NCBI GenBank assembly: GCA_947176675.1
Contig: CAMWRN010000010.1
Location: forward strand, 1-21,780
Origin: an uncultured Clostridia bacterium
GTDB taxonomy: Bacteria; Bacillota; Clostridia; Oscillospirales; Ruminococcaceae
DNA length: 21,780 nt
Direction of reading: 5' to 3'
Positions 1-6,025 of the stretch are shown one piece after another (position 1 is the first letter of the stretch; the number at the start of each line of letters is the position of its first letter). Position numbers and translations under genes: made by a program. The notes beneath the pieces were generated by a model, which made no database searches, had not been told where the DNA came from, and was given only the letters and a program-made list of their open reading frames with translations.

Positions 1-387
1 GTTATAAATTTCTCTTACCTTTTTTAGCGCGGTGTTTAAACGATATGTAAGCTGCTTGTAGGTCAATCCCATTTTTTGAGCGGCTTCGCTTCGTTTCTCG
101 CCGTTTAGAAAAACAGCAATAATTAACTGCCTTTCATCTTGTGTAAGATGATTTTCGATTATTTCCATAATCTCCCGAAAGATTTCTTTTCGCTCGATAA
201 TCTCGCAGGGACTATTTTGCTCTTTCTCTAACAGTATATCAAGTTCCTTTTCATCACCAATTAAAACCTCGCGTTCCGATAGCCTATCCGCTTGCCTTTG
301 AGCGTAGCGATTACAACTTTTTATGGTTGTATACAGTTCGTTGCTGACGGTAACACTCGTTTTATGGTTAATTATAATGAATTTCAT
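1..387 (-). CDS. Sigma-70-like small RNA polymerase sigma factor (partial, C-terminus beyond window)
   Basis: I translated this reading frame by hand from an ATG at 387 down to base 1; it stays open for 129 codons and runs off the window edge. The start is set by an AGGAGG seven bases upstream (395-400). The protein begins MKFIIINHKTSVTVSNELY. Its second half (about residues 80-128) has the look of sigma region 4: an ERQLIIAVFLNGEKRSEAAQKM-type stretch followed by LTYKQLTYRLNTALKKVRE, a helix-turn-helix that would contact a -35 element. A conventional region 2 is not obvious, so it may be a short sigma-like regulator of the kind carried by Tn916-type elements rather than a full sigma factor. 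I see no convincing promoter in 401-608. It lies downstream of the polymerase/YolD terminator, so it is probably transcribed separately. Family call fairly sure; role on the element is inference. Confidence 0.7.
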   Translation of the reverse strand, partial: MKFIIINHKTSVTVSNELYTTIKSCNRYAQRQADRLSEREVLIGDEKELDILLEKEQNSPCEIIERKEIFREIMEIIENHLTQDERQLIIAVFLNGEKRSEAAQKMGLTYKQLTYRLNTALKKVREIYN

Positions 388-608
388 TTGTAATCCTCCT
401 TGAATTGCGGCAATCTAAAATAATTAGTTGCCTTGACGGTATCAGAATTCAAGGATTTTGTGCTGACCCTTGCACTTTAATTTGACAATTATCTGCATTT
501 TTCCAAATTTTATACCCTTTTATGGCAAGCGTCTGTCGAAATAGGTTGAACGGTCTGCACATTGTAGATACGCATAAATTACGGAATAATAATATAGAGA
601 ATATATAC

Positions 609-639
609 AAAAAACTGCCGCACATTTACTGTGCGGCAG
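609..639 (-). terminator. Rho-independent terminator of the polymerase-YolD operon
   Basis: A perfect 10-bp stem (615-624 with 630-639, CTGCCGCACA/TGTGCGGCAG) has a 5-base loop and is followed on the minus strand by six T (614-609). It lies 22 bases after the YolD stop codon, so it ends that operon before the sigma-like gene. Confidence 0.9.
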
Positions 640-661
640 TCGCCAAAAATCTTATTTTGTT

Positions 662-1087
662 TTAGAAACGTTCTATAATGTCAAAAACATCTCCCTCAAT
701 ACTGTAAATATCGCTTAGATGTATTTCCTCTCCGGATGTCAAAATCAAAGTTCCTGCGTATTCATCAATACGTCTGAAATTTCCTGTTATTGTTACATAT
801 GAGCCACCCGATTTCTTTTTGTCGGGCATAAAGTATTCGACAAATATAAACGGTTGTGTGTCTGCGTACTCTTTAAGGATTTGCACTTTCAAATTTAAGT
901 CATTAATTTCTTCCTCTGTAAGTTCCAGCTTTCGGTCGGTCAGACGAGCGGTTTCCTTGACGGTATCATCATAGCCAGTTAATGCCGCAAATGGAGAAAA
1001 CTGTGCCGCTCGGTCGTGCATTGACATTTGCGGTCTTGTTTTTGATACGTGGTGCGGCAAGTCAATTATATCATCATATTTACCCAT
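662..1087 (-). CDS. YolD-like protein, partner of the Y-family polymerase
   Basis: 141 residues. The N-terminal motif of the YolD-like family is visible: MGKYDDIIDLPHHVSKTRP, then MSMHDRAAQFSPFAALTGYDD at residues 21-41. The C-terminal half (about 85-141) looks like a small beta-rich domain ending GDVFDIIERF. YolD-like genes typically sit beside UmuC/DinB-type error-prone polymerases in Firmicutes and are thought to act with them in damage tolerance; the biochemical role is not settled. Here the ATG shares one base with the polymerase stop codon (TAATG), which points to translational coupling. A GGAGG lies twelve bases upstream, rather far, consistent with coupling. The gene ends just before a strong terminator. 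Confidence 0.88.
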   Translation of the reverse strand: MGKYDDIIDLPHHVSKTRPQMSMHDRAAQFSPFAALTGYDDTVKETARLTDRKLELTEEEINDLNLKVQILKEYADTQPFIFVEYFMPDKKKSGGSYVTITGNFRRIDEYAGTLILTSGEEIHLSDIYSIEGDVFDIIERF

Positions 1088-2625
1088 TATGCCTTGTGTC
1101 CTCCTATTGTGGAATTTCTGCTTATGGTTGTTGCGCCCTCCTCTAAATTCATACCGCGCAGAACGGCGTTCTTGCCATATTTTCCTTTAAGTTCGACAAT
1201 GGCTTTCTGCATATTTTTTTCACGTCCAAGGGACTTTTCTTCTTTTTCGTTATCTGCTTGCTTTTTTTCAAAGTCGGTAAAAAAGTCAAGCTGTTCAAAC
1301 TGATTTTCTTTTTCCGCTTCTGTTTCGGGAATAACACGGCAAGCAACTACATTTATACGCCGAGAGAGTAGACGTTTATCCATAATACGCTCGTACAGTT
1401 CCATTGTAGCCGCCACAATTTTATTTGTTGAGGGCGTGTACCTGTCAAGATTTATAGTTCCGTGGGCGTGTTTAGGTATCTTTCTGCCGTATCGGTCAAT
1501 AGTGACTTCCCCTTGATATTCGCTGCTGATACTGCTGTCCGTAAGATTTTCAATATCATATCCTATTGTAAGCACTATCTGATTTGTTACAAGTCCCTTT
1601 TCAACTAAATCAAGTGACAACAAGTCTGTCATTTCACGGACTATCAGCTTTGTTTTTTCATAATTGTACGGAAACTGCAATACTTGTCCTGTGCTTATAC
1701 TGTTGGTTTCGGGTTTGTACGCCTTTACTTCCTCGACAGTACACGGTTCGTAGCCCCAAGCGTGATCTATTAAAAGTTCTGCGTTCTTTCCCAAAATCCT
1801 ATACAACATATCTTCGCTTCTATAACCTTTTTGCTGTAGAGACGCCCTTGCTATGTCCCCCATTGTGTAAATATCGTATTCCTCCAGCCTTTTGGCAATA
1901 CCTTTTCCTACTCTCCAGAAGTCGGTTATGGGAGTATGCTCCCAAAGCTGACGGCGGTATGACATTTCGTCAAGCTCGGCGATCCGCACACCGTTTTCAT
2001 CGGCAGGAATTTTCTTTGCACCTATATCCATTGCAACCTTGCAAAGATAAAGATTTGTTCCTATTCCTGCCGTTGCGGTAATACCCGTTGTTGCAAGAAC
2101 GTCCTTGATTATTGTCATTGCAAGTTCTCTTGCTGACATTTTATATGTTTTCAAATATGGAGTTACGTCAATAAAAACCTCGTCAATGGAGTAAACTATA
2201 ATATCTTCAGGAGCGATATATTTTAAATATATTTGATATATCTCCGCGCTTCGCTTCATATAGTGCGCCATTCTCGGCGGCGCAACTATATAGTCAACTG
2301 CAAGGGCAGGATTGCTTTTCAGTTCGCTGTCAAGATATGATTTTTCGATAAAGTCAAATTTATAATTTCTCGTTTGCTTTCTGTAGGTATAGAGCCGCTG
2401 GGCGTTTACTTCCTTTACTCTCTGCACCACTTCAAAAAGTCTTGCCCTGCCCGATATACCGTATTGTTTAAGGGACGGAGTTACGGCAAGGCATATTGTC
2501 TTTTCTGTGCGGCTTTCATCGGCTACGACAAGGTTTGTGCTAAGAGGGTCTAAACCTCTGTCTACACATTCGCAGCTCGCATAATACGATTTCAAGTCAA
2601 TGGCGGCATACTGACGTTCCTGCAT
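1087..2625 (-). CDS. Y-family translesion DNA polymerase (UmuC/DinB-like)
   Basis: About 512 residues from the chosen start. Catalytic signatures are intact: AAIDLKSYYASCE near the N-terminus (metal-binding Asp about residue 10), YSIDEVFID (Asp-Glu pair about 148-149), and the palm motif ATAGIGTNLYLCKVAMD. A helix-hairpin-helix thumb (FWRVGKGIAKRLEEYDI) follows and then the little-finger region. The C-terminal ~80 residues are charged and probably disordered. It should insert nucleotides opposite damaged bases in the cytoplasm. The frame is open to an ATG at 2640, but that codon lies only a base or two after the predicted transcription start and has no ribosome site. The ATG at 2625 has GGAG nine bases upstream, so I place the start there. 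Such genes are common on mobile elements and are sometimes mislabelled DNA methylases. Coupled to the YolD gene downstream. Confidence 0.92.
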   Translation of the reverse strand: MQERQYAAIDLKSYYASCECVDRGLDPLSTNLVVADESRTEKTICLAVTPSLKQYGISGRARLFEVVQRVKEVNAQRLYTYRKQTRNYKFDFIEKSYLDSELKSNPALAVDYIVAPPRMAHYMKRSAEIYQIYLKYIAPEDIIVYSIDEVFIDVTPYLKTYKMSARELAMTIIKDVLATTGITATAGIGTNLYLCKVAMDIGAKKIPADENGVRIAELDEMSYRRQLWEHTPITDFWRVGKGIAKRLEEYDIYTMGDIARASLQQKGYRSEDMLYRILGKNAELLIDHAWGYEPCTVEEVKAYKPETNSISTGQVLQFPYNYEKTKLIVREMTDLLSLDLVEKGLVTNQIVLTIGYDIENLTDSSISSEYQGEVTIDRYGRKIPKHAHGTINLDRYTPSTNKIVAATMELYERIMDKRLLSRRINVVACRVIPETEAEKENQFEQLDFFTDFEKKQADNEKEEKSLGREKNMQKAIVELKGKYGKNAVLRGMNLEEGATTISRNSTIGGHKA

Positions 2626-2648
2626 TTTATCACGCTCCATTCTGTTAT

Positions 2649-2677
2649 ATTATACATCTTTTTTATAATAATATCAA
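2649..2677 (-). promoter_or_regulatory. Promoter of the polymerase-YolD operon
   Basis: Minus strand: -35 TTGATA (2677-2672), 17-base spacer, -10 TATAAT (2654-2649). The predicted start near 2642 leaves no leader for an ATG at 2640 but suits the ATG at 2625. Confidence 0.8.
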
Positions 2678-2689
2678 ATTGTTTTAGGG

Positions 2690-2718
2690 TTGACGTGTCA
2701 CAAAATATGTGGTAGAAT
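2690..2718 (+). promoter_or_regulatory. Divergent promoter of the small HhH gene
   Basis: -35 TTGACG (2690-2695), 17-base spacer, -10 TAGAAT (2713-2718). It is back to back with the polymerase promoter: only 12 bases separate the two -35 boxes. An imperfect dyad TGACgtGTCA at 2691-2700 overlaps this -35 box and could be an operator. Confidence 0.75.
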
Positions 2719-2751
2719 TGATTTAACGGTTATACAAAAGGAGGTTGGGAT

Positions 2752-2952
2752 ATGTCCGAGGATATTTTGCTTGACAGAAATTTATACAGAAAAATAAAAA
2801 ATATGAATAAGTCCGAGTTAAATCAATTTATCCATAATGTTTATAATACGGGTAAGGAGGACGCATTAAGTGAAATTGAAATTACCGAAATAAAGGGGAT
2901 AGGTGAAACACGATTAAATAAAATTATGGATATAATTTCAAAAAACATTTGA
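2752..2952 (+). CDS. Small helix-hairpin-helix protein, unknown function
   Basis: 66 residues, ATG preceded by AAAGGAGG at a 7-base spacing. The C-terminal third reads EIKGIGETRLNKIMDIISKN, in which KGIGETRLNKI matches a helix-hairpin-helix turn (G-I-G with following helix), a non-sequence-specific DNA-binding motif. The N-terminal half (RKIKNMNKSELNQFIHNVYNTGKEDAL) is predicted helical and resembles small unnamed proteins of Clostridia conjugative elements. It has its own promoter, divergent from the translesion polymerase, so a DNA-transaction or regulatory role is plausible but unproven. The promoter of the next gene overlaps its stop codon. Confidence 0.75.
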   Translation: MSEDILLDRNLYRKIKNMNKSELNQFIHNVYNTGKEDALSEIEITEIKGIGETRLNKIMDIISKNI

Positions 2953-2977
2953 CATTATCATTTTATCGTGTTATACT
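2949..2977 (+). promoter_or_regulatory. Near-consensus promoter of the DUF6465-like gene
   Basis: -35 TTGACA (2949-2954), 17-base spacer, -10 TATACT (2972-2977). The -35 box overlaps the TGA stop (2950-2952) of the preceding gene. A predicted start near 2984 gives a leader of about 25 bases with AAGGAGG before the ATG at 3009. Confidence 0.85.
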
Positions 2978-3008
2978 GAACTTAAAATATTATTAAGGAG
3001 GTTTTTTA

Positions 3009-3673
3009 ATGCCGAGAGGTAGAAAAAAAGCAGACACAACAAATGTTATTTTAAACAACGAAAACAACAATATTGAAACGGCAGCGGAAATTACTGCTCC
3101 TGTTGAGGTAAAAGCAGAACAGCCTAAAAAAGAAGTCAAATCAGAAAGCCTAAAAGTAAAGCAGGACGAAAACCTAAATCAGCCGCCTCAAAATCGGAAA
3201 CTGCTGCAAAAACAGCAGCTTCTGCCGATACAGATAAACCAAAGAAAAAAGCGGGCAGAAAGCCAAAAGCCGAAAAAGTTGTTGCGGCAGAAGCTCCCAA
3301 AGCTGATAAAAAAACGACCGGCAACGAAAAGAAAACTCCCGCTAAAAGGGGCAGAAAGCCAAGCAATGCAAATAAAAGTGCTGCTCCTGTTCCCGCTCCT
3401 GCCGATACTGCGGCAGTCACCACGGAAAAGAAAAAGAGGGCATATAATAAAAAAGCCAAGACACCTAAGACTGCTAAAGCCGAGGACGTTATTATTCAGA
3501 GCAGCGGAAACGAGTATTCTATGTCCGATATAACCGAGATGTGTAAAAACGACTACCGCGGCGGTACTCGCAAGCAAATTAAGTCTATAAAAGTTTATAT
3601 CAAGGCAGAAAACAACGTCGTAAGAGCATATTATGTTGTCAATGACAGCGCAAGCGGTCATATTGATTTATAA
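3009..3673 (+). pseudogene. AT-hook / DUF6465-like nucleoid-type protein, interrupted by a -1 frameshift
   Basis: The ATG at 3009 has a strong AAGGAGG. Frame 1 gives MPRGRKKADTTNVI and continues sensibly to about residue 46 (codon at 3144), then turns into low-complexity nonsense ending at 3533. The -1 frame, which opens after 3113, continues with repeated Lys/Ala-rich AT-hook-like units (KAGRKPK, KKAGRKPK, AKRGRKPS). It ends in a folded C-terminal domain: VIIQSSGNEYSMSDITEM, then GGTRKQIKSIKVYIKAE, then VRAYYVVNDSASGHIDL, stop 3671-3673. That C-terminus resembles DUF6465. Adding one A to the run at 3145-3147 restores EKPKSKAGRKPK, which parallels the later DKPKKKAGRKPK, so a one-base loss there is the simplest explanation. 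Intact, it would be a ~220-residue basic DNA-binding protein. A sequencing error or recoding is possible. Strong promoter and terminator are retained. Confidence 0.75.
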
Positions 3674-3679
3674 GATTTG

Positions 3680-3720
3680 GGGACTGTTGCATATGTGCAA
3701 TAGTCCCTTAATTTTATTAT
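3680..3720 (+). terminator. Terminator of the DUF6465-like gene
   Basis: A 12-bp stem with one G-U pair (3680-3691 with 3696-3707), loop TATG, then TTAATTTTATTATT. It begins seven bases after the stop codon. It lies between convergent genes, but on the minus strand the tail is not T-rich, so it serves mainly the plus strand. Confidence 0.85.
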
Positions 3721-3740
3721 TCCATATAATATGTCGATAT

Positions 3741-4124
3741 TCAATCAAGTCTGTTCAATATCTGCTCGGCAATGGCAATTAAATCCATTTCGTGTTCAAT
3801 TTCATCAGTTATCTCTGCGTCGTCCCAATTATTGCACCCTGCCGCGTGAATAGCAAACGCTTGCATAGTGTGAGGACGTTTACTTTGAGTGTGTGCTATG
3901 TAAAGTGCGGCACGATTAACAGCTTGTTTACACATACTCCGAATATCTTCCTGAGAGATATTGTATTTAACGTGTGCTTCCTCTATGATTTCACGAAACA
4001 AAAAATTAGCCAAAGCCTTTGGATATGCGTCGGATTGAGTGAGGGCAGCGCTAAGCATAAATTTTACGGTATCTTCATCAATGTCAAGCGTGTTTTCGGG
4101 GTCATTATCAAAAAAATTATTCAT
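3741..4124 (-). CDS. Hypothetical protein, 127 residues, last gene of the alpha-CTD operon
   Basis: I do not recognise this family. The ATG at 4124 is preceded by AGGAG five bases upstream. The protein is acidic at its N-terminus (NNFFDNDPENTLDIDEDT) and then looks all-helical: FMLSAALTQSDAYPKALANF, REIIEEAHVKYNISQEDIRS, CKQAVNRAALYIAHTQSK, HTMQAFAIHAAGCNNW, and an acidic tail DEIEHEMDLIAIAEQILNRL. There is no signal peptide or membrane segment. It follows the larger alpha-CTD-like gene after 39 bases on the same strand with no terminator between, so it is probably co-transcribed and may act with those proteins. Confidence 0.7.
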   Translation of the reverse strand: MNNFFDNDPENTLDIDEDTVKFMLSAALTQSDAYPKALANFLFREIIEEAHVKYNISQEDIRSMCKQAVNRAALYIAHTQSKRPHTMQAFAIHAAGCNNWDDAEITDEIEHEMDLIAIAEQILNRLD

Positions 4125-4163
4125 ATGTACTCCTATAAATTTTATTATGTACGGATACTTTAT

Positions 4164-5276
4164 TTATCCGTCCGCATAATTTAGTCCGTTTTCATTCAAA
4201 TATTTTTCAAGTTCATCAAGGCATTTTACTGTCAGATTACGAATTTTAAACATCTCGCTTCTTGAAAATAAAGCCACATCTTGCAAATAAAAAAAGCCTG
4301 CACGATTTAGACAACAATATGTTCTTGTAGATATTTCGCTATCGGATATAGGTATTAAATTTTTTGCTTTTATATCCTTAAAATCAATGCCATATTCTAT
4401 CATAATGTCTATTAACCTTTTTATTTCTGTATAATTCAGTTTAAAGGAATTTTTCTTGTCTAAACTACTGCCAAGTCTAAATTCTTCATAACTGTAATCA
4501 TGTAGATTTTCAATATAATTTACTCCGATGTTTTTTAACCATTCAATTAGCTGATTTGAAAAACTGTATGATCCATATGTAAGAAAATCATTTTTAATTT
4601 TAACTAATTGTTTGCGGGGAGCGTTTGAAATCTCCAAATCACCATTATTTTTTTCTTCGCCTTTAGAGATAGGATTAAATTCATAATACCATATCCCATA
4701 TTGCCTTAGAATTTCATCAAGCTCGCTTTGACTTTTTTCTCCAAGCGTATCCGTTTTTGCAATGTCATCTCTCGTTAAAAGTGATATATCCTGCATATAG
4801 TTAATTCCGCGACTTATAAGTGAATTTTTTATTCTTTTTGACATTTCAACATCATTTAACGGTAATAAATCACAAATATCAATATCCTTAAAATTTATAT
4901 CACGTTTTCTCATAACTTCAATTACAATAGGTAAGAAATCGTTTTTTTCATAACTAAATTTGCTTTTCCTTATTTCTTGAATTTGAGTTGCCTTAACCTG
5001 TGCATATGTAAACGTACTTATTTTTTCTATGCGATATATCTTTAATTTGTTAAGCCAATCAATAATACCGTCTTTAAAGCCGTATGCTCCGTAGGGCATT
5101 ATATCCGTATTTGTAACACGCACTATGTTATAATCATTTTTATCAAATCCTTTTACCTCAATATGATTATATGCAAAACCTAAAGGATTTTTTCTAATTT
5201 CGTTTATTTGTTCTTGGGATAAATTAAAATCAATCGTAAATTCAACTCTCACAATACCACCGCATTTTTCATTCAT
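4164..5276 (-). CDS. Tandem RNA polymerase alpha-CTD-like repeat protein (two repeat units)
   Basis: 370 residues from ATG 5276; a GTG at 5252 preceded by GGTGG gives MRVEFTIDFNLS, which aligns with the N-terminus of the neighbour (MKITLIVDIEVTS), and may be the real start. After a ~60-residue N-terminal domain, two homologous units occupy about 64-195 and 236-366. Each has a WL-x2-L/I helix-hairpin part followed by a clear alpha-CTD-like module. In module 1, Arg148 and Asn151 (SKRIKNSL) match E. coli alpha Arg265 and Asn268, and LGEKS (178-182) matches its NLGKKS loop. In module 2, Arg318 is kept but the Asn is Cys321, and the loop is LTVKC, so DNA contact is probably weakened. It overlaps the upstream gene by 8 bases. 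I infer a free DNA-binding or polymerase-modulating protein; an HhH protein of other function is possible. Confidence 0.82.
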   Translation of the reverse strand: MNEKCGGIVRVEFTIDFNLSQEQINEIRKNPLGFAYNHIEVKGFDKNDYNIVRVTNTDIMPYGAYGFKDGIIDWLNKLKIYRIEKISTFTYAQVKATQIQEIRKSKFSYEKNDFLPIVIEVMRKRDINFKDIDICDLLPLNDVEMSKRIKNSLISRGINYMQDISLLTRDDIAKTDTLGEKSQSELDEILRQYGIWYYEFNPISKGEEKNNGDLEISNAPRKQLVKIKNDFLTYGSYSFSNQLIEWLKNIGVNYIENLHDYSYEEFRLGSSLDKKNSFKLNYTEIKRLIDIMIEYGIDFKDIKAKNLIPISDSEISTRTYCCLNRAGFFYLQDVALFSRSEMFKIRNLTVKCLDELEKYLNENGLNYADG

Positions 5277-5850
5277 CTGTTTTATATCCTATTCCGCATT
5301 TGAGCATAACTTCTTCAATCTCTCTTTGCGTTTTCTCTCCCATATTTCGTAAATGAGAAATATTTTCTCTTGTAAAGAAAGCAATGTCCTGCATATACAT
5401 ATAGAATATTCCATTATATTCAAAACAGTTTATAGCCCGATTGGATAATTCAAGTTCTCTGAATGAAATCAAATTCTCTATGCCAATATCTTTAAATTTT
5501 AAATTCTGTTTTTTCATTGCATCTATCAATTTTGGCATAAATCCTCTGTAGTCGTGGCTGCTTTCTTTTTTTACGTCTCTAATTTGGCTTTCTTTAATTT
5601 GAGCATATGTAAAATTACATATATCTTCAAGCTGGAATATCTTTAATCTGTTTAGCCAGTCAACCATACCTTTAGAAAAGTCATAAGCATTGTATGGCAT
5701 TAAATCTGTATTAACAAAGATTATGCTATAGTTATTCTTTTCAATCCCCTTTATATCAATATGATCACTGATAAAACCGTCGGGATTAACGATAACCGCT
5801 GTTTCCTGTTCACTTGTTACTTCAATATCAACTATCAAGGTTATTTTCAT
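5269..5850 (-). CDS. RNA polymerase alpha-CTD-like protein (single repeat unit)
   Basis: 193 residues, ATG 5850 with AGAGGTGAT as ribosome site. Layout: N-terminal ~55-residue domain (MKITLIVDIEVTS), a degenerate helix-hairpin unit (about 56-120, DWLNRLKIFQLEDICNFTYAQ), then an alpha-CTD-like module at about 128-190. The module reads LELSNRAINCFEYNG, close to the bacterial alpha pattern LTVRSANCLK: Arg138, Asn141 and Cys142 fall on E. coli Arg265, Asn268 and Cys269. The second DNA-contact loop is NMGEKTQREI (Gly171, Lys173, Thr174 for Gly296, Lys298, Ser299). The key residues for AT-rich minor-groove binding are therefore kept. It lacks the alpha assembly domain, so it is not a polymerase subunit. 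It is first in an operon with the two-unit homologue, whose start lies inside its 3' end. Its native promoter has been displaced by the IS upstream. Confidence 0.82.
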   Translation of the reverse strand: MKITLIVDIEVTSEQETAVIVNPDGFISDHIDIKGIEKNNYSIIFVNTDLMPYNAYDFSKGMVDWLNRLKIFQLEDICNFTYAQIKESQIRDVKKESSHDYRGFMPKLIDAMKKQNLKFKDIGIENLISFRELELSNRAINCFEYNGIFYMYMQDIAFFTRENISHLRNMGEKTQREIEEVMLKCGIGYKTDE

Positions 5851-5866
5851 TATATCACCTCTTTAA

Positions 5867-5877
5867 TAACATAATAG
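5867..5877. repeat. Left copy of 11-bp target-site duplication of the IS1182-like element
   Basis: TAACATAATAG here is repeated exactly at 7438-7448 on the other side of the IS. It carries the complement of a -10 box (TATTAT, 5876-5871 on the minus strand) for the alpha-CTD operon. Confidence 0.8.
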
Positions 5878-5883
5878 TAGCCT

Positions 5884-5893
5884 TGAGCAAAAC
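5884..5893. repeat. Left near-terminal inverted repeat of the IS
   Basis: TGAGCAAAAC, exact inverse of 7424-7433. Overlaps the subterminal hairpin at 5887-5923. Confidence 0.75.
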
Positions 5894-5923
5894 CACAAAA
5901 ACGCAATAAACAAGTGGTTTTGC
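5887..5923. repeat. Subterminal hairpin at the IS left end
   Basis: GCAAAACCAC (5887-5896) and GTGGTTTTGC (5914-5923) form a perfect 10-bp inverted repeat with a 17-base loop. Its first arm overlaps the terminal repeat, so it could be a transposase-binding site or a brake on transcription entering the element. Confidence 0.6.
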
Positions 5924-5961
5924 AAGACATAATAAACAAATTAATCACTAAAAAATATAGA

Positions 5962-6025
5962 AACAGCCAACCGACTTTGGTATAATTAAATTGTACAAAA
6001 AACCACACGAAAGGGGTTGGCTGTT
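5962..6025 (+). promoter_or_regulatory. Inverted repeat around the IS promoter; possible read-through translation block
   Basis: AACAGCCAACC (5962-5972) and GGTTGGCTGTT (6015-6025) are perfect 11-bp inverse copies. The second arm covers the last two G of the AAAGGGG (6010-6016) and the TTG at 6017. The promoter -10 lies between the arms, so a transcript made from it would lack the first arm. Confidence 0.6.
5978..5986 (+). promoter_or_regulatory. Extended -10 promoter of the IS transposase
   Basis: TGGTATAAT fits TGnTATAAT; there is no good -35 box at the usual distance (5958-5963 is TAGAAA), as expected for an extended -10 promoter. Predicted start near 5993. Confidence 0.6.

Noticed and set aside
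1584..2081. 165-codon plus-strand open frame opposite the Y-family polymerase
   Set aside because: It lies wholly within a gene with complete catalytic motifs, shows no recognisable domain and has no ribosome site.
3126..3132. A-run AAAAAAG as a programmed -1 frameshift site
   Set aside because: The zero-frame codons begin at the first A, so the heptamer is out of phase with X-XXY-YYZ and re-pairing would place a tRNA on UAA. A plain one-base loss at 3145-3147 explains the family match better.
3136..3661. Open frames on the minus strand opposite the DUF6465-like gene that look like hydrophobic membrane proteins
   Set aside because: They are the complement of Lys/Ala/Pro-rich coding sequence, have no ribosome site, and overlap a gene with promoter, ribosome site and terminator.
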